Part shown: in pieces, positions 33,698 to 36,883 of the stretch | Layout: every line of letters starts with the position of its first letter | How positions within the stretch are numbered: the stretch's first letter is position 1 | DNA from: JAVBMU01 sp031552185 | GTDB taxonomy: Bacteria; Actinomycetota; Actinomycetes; Actinomycetales; Cellulomonadaceae | Reading direction: 5' to 3' | Length of the DNA: 36,883 bases | Assembly: GCA_031552185.1 (NCBI GenBank) | Contig: JAVBMU010000085.1 | Span: forward strand, 1-36,883 | The notes under the pieces: model-generated | Told to the model about the DNA's origin: nothing | Database searches by the model: none | Seen by the model: the letters and a program-made list of their open reading frames with translations, nothing else | Position numbers and translations under genes: made by a program

Positions 33698-34043
33698 GTC
33701 TGTTGGTGCCTGCAGACCGATTCCGTGCCGTCCGGCACGCGCTCCAAAACATTCCCGTCGAGCCGATGCGCAGCACTTCTTACGATGCTGCAAGGGATCT
33801 TCTCGCGGCCGCGCGCTTCTTTGTCGAGAAGGTCGCGCCCCGGGATGCGAACCTGATCGGGCAACTGATTCATAAATGGCTGGTCTTGCCTGAGCGTCGA
33901 ACGGACCGAGCGGAGCCCGCCGTGCGGCGGATCCTGTCGTGTCCCAGGCCGACGGGCGACGGGATCTCGCCATTCCGACCATTACATCGAGTCCAACGGG
34001 GCGCCGTCTGCCACGATCGAGGCGTGACGCCCCGGGTGGCAGT
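33698..34043. other. Gene-poor region with possible coding remnant
   Basis: This is 346 bp between galE and the convergent DUF6069 gene. A plus-strand frame reads protein-like text (for example SYDAARDLLAAARFFVEKV near 33779-33835), but it has no start with a ribosome site and then runs antisense into the next gene. It may be the decayed end of a lost gene. No clear terminator hairpin is seen. Confidence 0.45.
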
Positions 34044-34691
34044 TCAGGGGCCGACAGGCCCGCCCGGCGGCGAACCCGGCCGCGTACCGGGTGGGACGAT
34101 GCCCGGAGGTGTCGAGCCGGACCCGCCGGGCGGGTACGCGCCCGGCGTTGCGCCGCCGGGCACGGCCCCACCTGGCGGGTAGCCGCCGGCTGAGGCCCCG
34201 GGCGGGTATCCGCCGGGGGGCGGCCCGGTCGGCGGGGGAGCGGCGCTCACGGTTCGGCCGGCCACCGCGGCCAGCAGCGACCAGATCGAGGCCACGATCA
34301 CGACGTTGGTCAGCCCCGACAGTAAGCCCCGGTCGAGTTCGTCCGTCCGGGCGAACGGCGCCACGCCGACGGCGACCATCACCAGCGCCATGATCCAACC
34401 GAAGAATGTCCGCGGCCGCGGCGTGCTGATGATCAGCAGGTAGAGGATGACCGCGCAGATCACGGCGAGGATCGCGGCGTCGATCGCATAGGCCGCCTGG
34501 TCCGAGTCGGTGCCGAAGATGTCCGGCGGCACCACGAGCGGGATGTCGAACACCCGCTCGAAGACCAGGACCGCAAGGAGCCCGATCAATGCGGCGACGA
34601 GGGCCGTCGCCCCGGCGCCGGCCCAGTATCGCTCGCCGGAGACCACCAGTTGGGGGTCCCGGGGATTTCGACGTTCCCGTGGCGTGGTCAT
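34044..34691 (-). CDS. DUF6069-type four-helix membrane protein with Pro/Gly-rich tail
   Basis: Protein of 215 aa. Four hydrophobic helices (about residues 22-45, 62-85, 92-112, 122-145) carry the pattern of the actinobacterial DUF6069 family: ALVAALIGLLAVLVFERVFDI, then TPRPRTFFGWIMALVMVAVGVAPF. A low-complexity cytoplasmic tail with PPGGYPPG- and PPGGS-like repeats makes up the last 60 residues. ATG at 34691 is the best start, since the frame upstream extends into the divergent cimA leader region and lacks a better site; the ribosome site is weak. Function unknown. It is divergent from the cimA leader. Confidence 0.72.
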   Translation of the reverse strand: MTTPRERRNPRDPQLVVSGERYWAGAGATALVAALIGLLAVLVFERVFDIPLVVPPDIFGTDSDQAAYAIDAAILAVICAVILYLLIISTPRPRTFFGWIMALVMVAVGVAPFARTDELDRGLLSGLTNVVIVASIWSLLAAVAGRTVSAAPPPTGPPPGGYPPGASAGGYPPGGAVPGGATPGAYPPGGSGSTPPGIVPPGTRPGSPPGGPVGP

Positions 34692-34762
34692 TCGCGTCCC
34701 GTTCCGCTCGGTCGATGGACCTGCACTCCCATCCTGACCCAAGGTGTGGCACCATGTGAACC

Positions 34763-34810
34763 GTGAAGCCACTGACGCCCGCCCACCACGCGGCGCTGAT
34801 TATCGGCTAG
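34763..34810 (+). CDS. cimA leader peptide with Leu-Ile-Ile control codons
   Basis: A 15-codon open frame, VKPLTPAHHAALIIG, ends at TAG 34810, immediately followed by a 10-bp hairpin and then an intrinsic terminator, with cimA 207 bp downstream. The Leu-Ile-Ile run just before the stop is what an isoleucine-sensing attenuator would need, because CimA feeds isoleucine synthesis. GTG at 34763 has no good ribosome site, so it may be leaderless. Promoter elements are weak (CACCAT at 34750-34755). I know of no described cimA leader of this sequence. Confidence 0.6.
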   Translation: MKPLTPAHHAALIIG

Positions 34811-34833
34811 CGCGTCCGGATCCCCGGACGCGC
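34810..34833 (+). promoter_or_regulatory. Leader hairpin after the cimA leader peptide
   Basis: A perfect 10-bp stem GCGCGTCCGG/CCGGACGCGC with an ATCC loop begins at the last base of the leader stop codon. A ribosome stalled at the Ile codons would cover its 5' arm. It is the natural pause or switching element between leader and terminator. Confidence 0.65.
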
Positions 34834-34863
34834 AGACCTCCCGCACCCTCGGGGGGTCTTTTT
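34834..34863 (+). terminator. Attenuator terminator upstream of cimA
   Basis: A 10-bp stem (34834-34843 with 34850-34859, one G-U pair) with a CACCCT loop runs into TTTTT (34859-34863) and GTT. It is a standard intrinsic terminator lying 154 bp before cimA, not after any plus-strand gene, so its purpose is regulatory. Confidence 0.85.
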
Positions 34864-35017
34864 GTTGCCGGGCCACACCCCAGGAATCCGGCCGCCAGAC
34901 CGCCATCCCAGACCAGATCGCGATCCCCGACATCGCCATCCCAGACCGTCATCCGACACCGCCGGCCGGACCGCCGGTCGATCTGCCCGGGCCGCGCCCG
35001 GGCTGAGGAGAGCCACC

Positions 35018-36655
35018 ATGACGTCCCACTCGGTGCCCCAGCCCCGCACCTTCCACGTCTACGACACCACCCTGCGCGACGGCGCTCAGCAGGAAGGGAT
35101 GCACCTGTCGGTCGCCGACAAGCTCGCGATCGCCGGGCTGCTGGACGAACTCGGCGTCGGCTTCATCGAGGGCGGCTGGCCGGGCGCGATCCCGAAGGAC
35201 ACGGAGTTCTTTGCCCGCGCGGCGCGGGACCTGACGCTGCGGGGCGCCACCCTGGCCGCGTTCGGCGCCACCCGGAAAGCGGGGGTCCGGGCCGAGGAGG
35301 ACCCGCAGGTTCGGGCGCTGCTCGACGCCGCCGCGCCGGTCGTGACCCTGGTCGCCAAGTCCGACCTGCGGCACGTCGAGCGCGCGCTGCACACCTCCGG
35401 CCGGGAGAACCTGGCCATGATCACGGACACAGTCGAGTTCCTGCGGGCGGAGGGCCGCCGGGTGATCGTCGACGCCGAGCACTTCTTCGATGGGTACCGT
35501 TTCGACGCCGCCTACACGCGGTCCGCCGTCGAGTCTGCCTTCGCGGCCGGGGCCGAGGTCGTGTGCCTGTGCGACACGAACGGCGGAATGCTGCCCGACT
35601 GGGTCGGCGACATCGTCACCGAACTGCGGGACGCGCTGGGCCTGGCCCACGGGCGTGACGTCGCTCCGGGCGAGCCGATCCTCGGCATGCACGCCCACAA
35701 CGACTCCGGCTGCGCGGCCGCGAACACCCTCGCCGCCGTCGACGCCGGCGTCGCGCACGTCCAGGGCACGGTCAACGGCTACGGCGAGCGGACCGGCAAC
35801 GTCGACCTGGTCACGGTCGCCGCGAATCTGGAGCTCAAGCGGGGACTGCGCACCCTCGCGGGCGGCGGTCTCGCCGAGGCCACCCGGATCGCCCACGCCA
35901 TCGCCGAGATCACGAACATCGCCCCGTTCGGGCGCCAGCCCTACGTCGGCGCGAGCGCCTTCGCTCACAAGGCCGGCCTGCACGCCAGCGCGATCCGGGT
36001 GGACCCCGACATGTACCAGCACATCGACCCCAAACTGGTCGGCAACGACATCCGGATGCTGGTGTCCGAGATGGCCGGCCGGGCCTCGATCGAACTCAAG
36101 GGCCGCGAGTTGGGCTTCGACCTCGCCGGTCAGTCCGAGGTGCTGACCCGGGTCACCAACCGGGTCAAGGACGCCGAGGCCCGGGGCTACACCTACGACG
36201 CCGCCGACGCCTCCTTCGAGCTGTTGTTGCGCGAGGAACTGACCGGTGAGCGGCCGGGCTTCTTCGCCGTCGAGAGTTGGCGCACGATCGTCGAGCAGGG
36301 CGGCTCCGCCGAGCCGAGCTCCGAGGCGACCGTGAAGCTGCATGCCGGCGGCGAGCGGCACGTCTCCACCGGGGAGGGCAACGGCCCGGTCAACGCGCTC
36401 GACCACGCCCTGCGCCAGGCGCTCACCCGGGTCTACCCGGAGATCGAGAAGTTCGAGCTGATCGACTTCAAGGTTCGCATCCTCGACACCGAGCACGGCA
36501 CCGACGCGATCACTCGCGTGCTGATCGAGACGACCGACGGGCGCGAGACCTGGTCGACGGTCGGGGTGGGGCCGAACCTCATCGAGGCAGCGTGGGAGGC
36601 CCTGGTCGACTCGGCCGTCTTCGGGCTCATTCACGCGGACGTGACCGTGCGCTGA
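35018..36655 (+). CDS. cimA: Citramalate synthase
   Basis: Protein of 545 aa, the length of the long bacterial CimA group. It condenses pyruvate with acetyl-CoA to (R)-citramalate, the entry to 2-oxobutyrate and isoleucine without threonine deaminase. Seen: YDTTLRDGAQQEGMHLSVADKLAI, then GGWPGAIPKDTEFF, a hallmark that separates this group from LeuA; HNDSGCAAANTLAAVDAGVAHVQGTVNGYGERTGNVDL with the metal His residues; and KAGLHASAI. The C-terminal third (about 410-545) is the LeuA-type allosteric dimer domain that binds isoleucine or leucine. ATG at 35018 has GAGGAG 7 bases upstream; an in-frame extension to 34862 lies in the leader and is rejected. It is preceded by a leader peptide and terminator, and followed by an 83-bp element. 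Confidence 0.95.
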   Translation: MTSHSVPQPRTFHVYDTTLRDGAQQEGMHLSVADKLAIAGLLDELGVGFIEGGWPGAIPKDTEFFARAARDLTLRGATLAAFGATRKAGVRAEEDPQVRALLDAAAPVVTLVAKSDLRHVERALHTSGRENLAMITDTVEFLRAEGRRVIVDAEHFFDGYRFDAAYTRSAVESAFAAGAEVVCLCDTNGGMLPDWVGDIVTELRDALGLAHGRDVAPGEPILGMHAHNDSGCAAANTLAAVDAGVAHVQGTVNGYGERTGNVDLVTVAANLELKRGLRTLAGGGLAEATRIAHAIAEITNIAPFGRQPYVGASAFAHKAGLHASAIRVDPDMYQHIDPKLVGNDIRMLVSEMAGRASIELKGRELGFDLAGQSEVLTRVTNRVKDAEARGYTYDAADASFELLLREELTGERPGFFAVESWRTIVEQGGSAEPSSEATVKLHAGGERHVSTGEGNGPVNALDHALRQALTRVYPEIEKFELIDFKVRILDTEHGTDAITRVLIETTDGRETWSTVGVGPNLIEAAWEALVDSAVFGLIHADVTVR

Positions 36656-36682
36656 GCTCGGGACCCGGGAGCCGACGGGGCC

Positions 36683-36765
36683 GAGGTAGATCCGTGGCGC
36701 CGCCGGACCGGCGTGTCGGGGGCGCTACGGATCTACCTCGCGCGGCACGGCTCTACCTCGCGCGG
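36683..36765 (+). repeat. 83-bp 3'-gene palindromic element, copy C
   Basis: It starts 27 bp after the cimA stop. The left arm GAGGTAGATCCGT (36683-36695) is perfectly complementary to ACGGATCTACCTC (36727-36739). An inner GCCGGACCGGC hairpin sits between them, and a second right arm ends at 36765. It is the best-formed copy. Confidence 0.88.
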
Positions 36766-36883
36766 CCCTCGCGCGGCCCTCGCGCCGCCACCCCGCCGCC
36801 ACCCCGCCGCCACCGCACCGCCACCGCGCGGCCCTCGCGCGGCCCTCGCGCCGCCCTCGCGCGGCCCTCGCGCGGCCCTCGCG
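36766..36883. repeat. GC-only tandem low-complexity tract
   Basis: The tract is made of tandem CCCTCGCGCGG units (11 bp) around a block of CCACCCCGCCG-type repeats, running off the window edge. The CTCGCGCGG core equals the right-arm tail of the 83-bp element, so it may have grown from that element by slippage. No gene is seen. Confidence 0.65.

Noticed and set aside
33637..34182. Plus-strand gene spanning the galE-DUF6069 spacer
   Set aside because: Starts inside galE without a ribosome site and its second half is antisense to the DUF6069 gene's Pro/Gly tail; kept only as a possible remnant.
34862..35017. 52-codon N-terminal extension of cimA
   Set aside because: Begins at the attenuator terminator, is Pro/Arg/Asp-rich without family match, and the GAGGAG site clearly serves ATG 35018.

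Overview
This is GC-rich chromosomal DNA from an actinobacterium. The evidence is the very high GC, frequent GTG starts, long GC-driven antisense reading frames, WXG100/EccC-type genes and an actinobacterial-style branched-chain amino acid operon. I cannot resolve the order or genus from sequence alone. No tRNA, rRNA, CRISPR array or insertion sequence was recognised.

Positions 1-18600 hold a type VII secretion-like block. It reads: a Ser/Thr kinase running off the left edge (minus strand), then a co-directional plus-strand run of an FHA-like protein, a WXG100 protein, a WXG-like protein with a Gly/Ala-rich tail, a second WXG100 protein, a Ubl/FHA/triple-FtsK ATPase (EccC/EssC type), a membrane-anchored propeller-Pro-rich-Fn3 protein, a MoxR ATPase, a DUF58 protein and a membrane transglutaminase-like protein whose catalytic Cys and His both appear replaced. 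The last five genes are coupled by 1-4 bp overlaps. A second kinase, closely related to the first, converges on the run and follows a WXG-headed protein on the minus strand. EccB, EccD, EccE and mycosin are not in the window. The likely logic is kinase/FHA signalling controlling a WXG100 export machine and an envelope module.

Positions 18600-22115 hold a small plus-strand operon: a secreted two-cysteine protein, an ABC ATPase broken by a one-base frameshift, an ABC permease with a large extracytoplasmic tail, and a second membrane protein.

Positions 22116-26001 are ilvBNC, preceded by a promoter, a Leu/Val leader peptide and an intrinsic terminator, that is, a transcription attenuator. More branched-chain genes follow at leuB (30253), ilvE (31409) and cimA (35018). 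cimA, which makes citramalate for isoleucine, has its own leader peptide ending in Leu-Ile-Ile, followed by two strong hairpins, the second an intrinsic terminator. Between these lie a BadF-type sugar kinase overlapping a GH4 phospho-glycosidase, an ASCH protein, a DNA-methylase fragment, galE and a DUF6069 membrane protein.

The most unusual non-coding feature is an 83-84 bp palindromic element in four copies (one decayed). Each copy lies just 3' of a gene stop (ilvC, cimA, the sugar kinase, the minus-strand WXG protein) and each has the same orientation relative to that gene.
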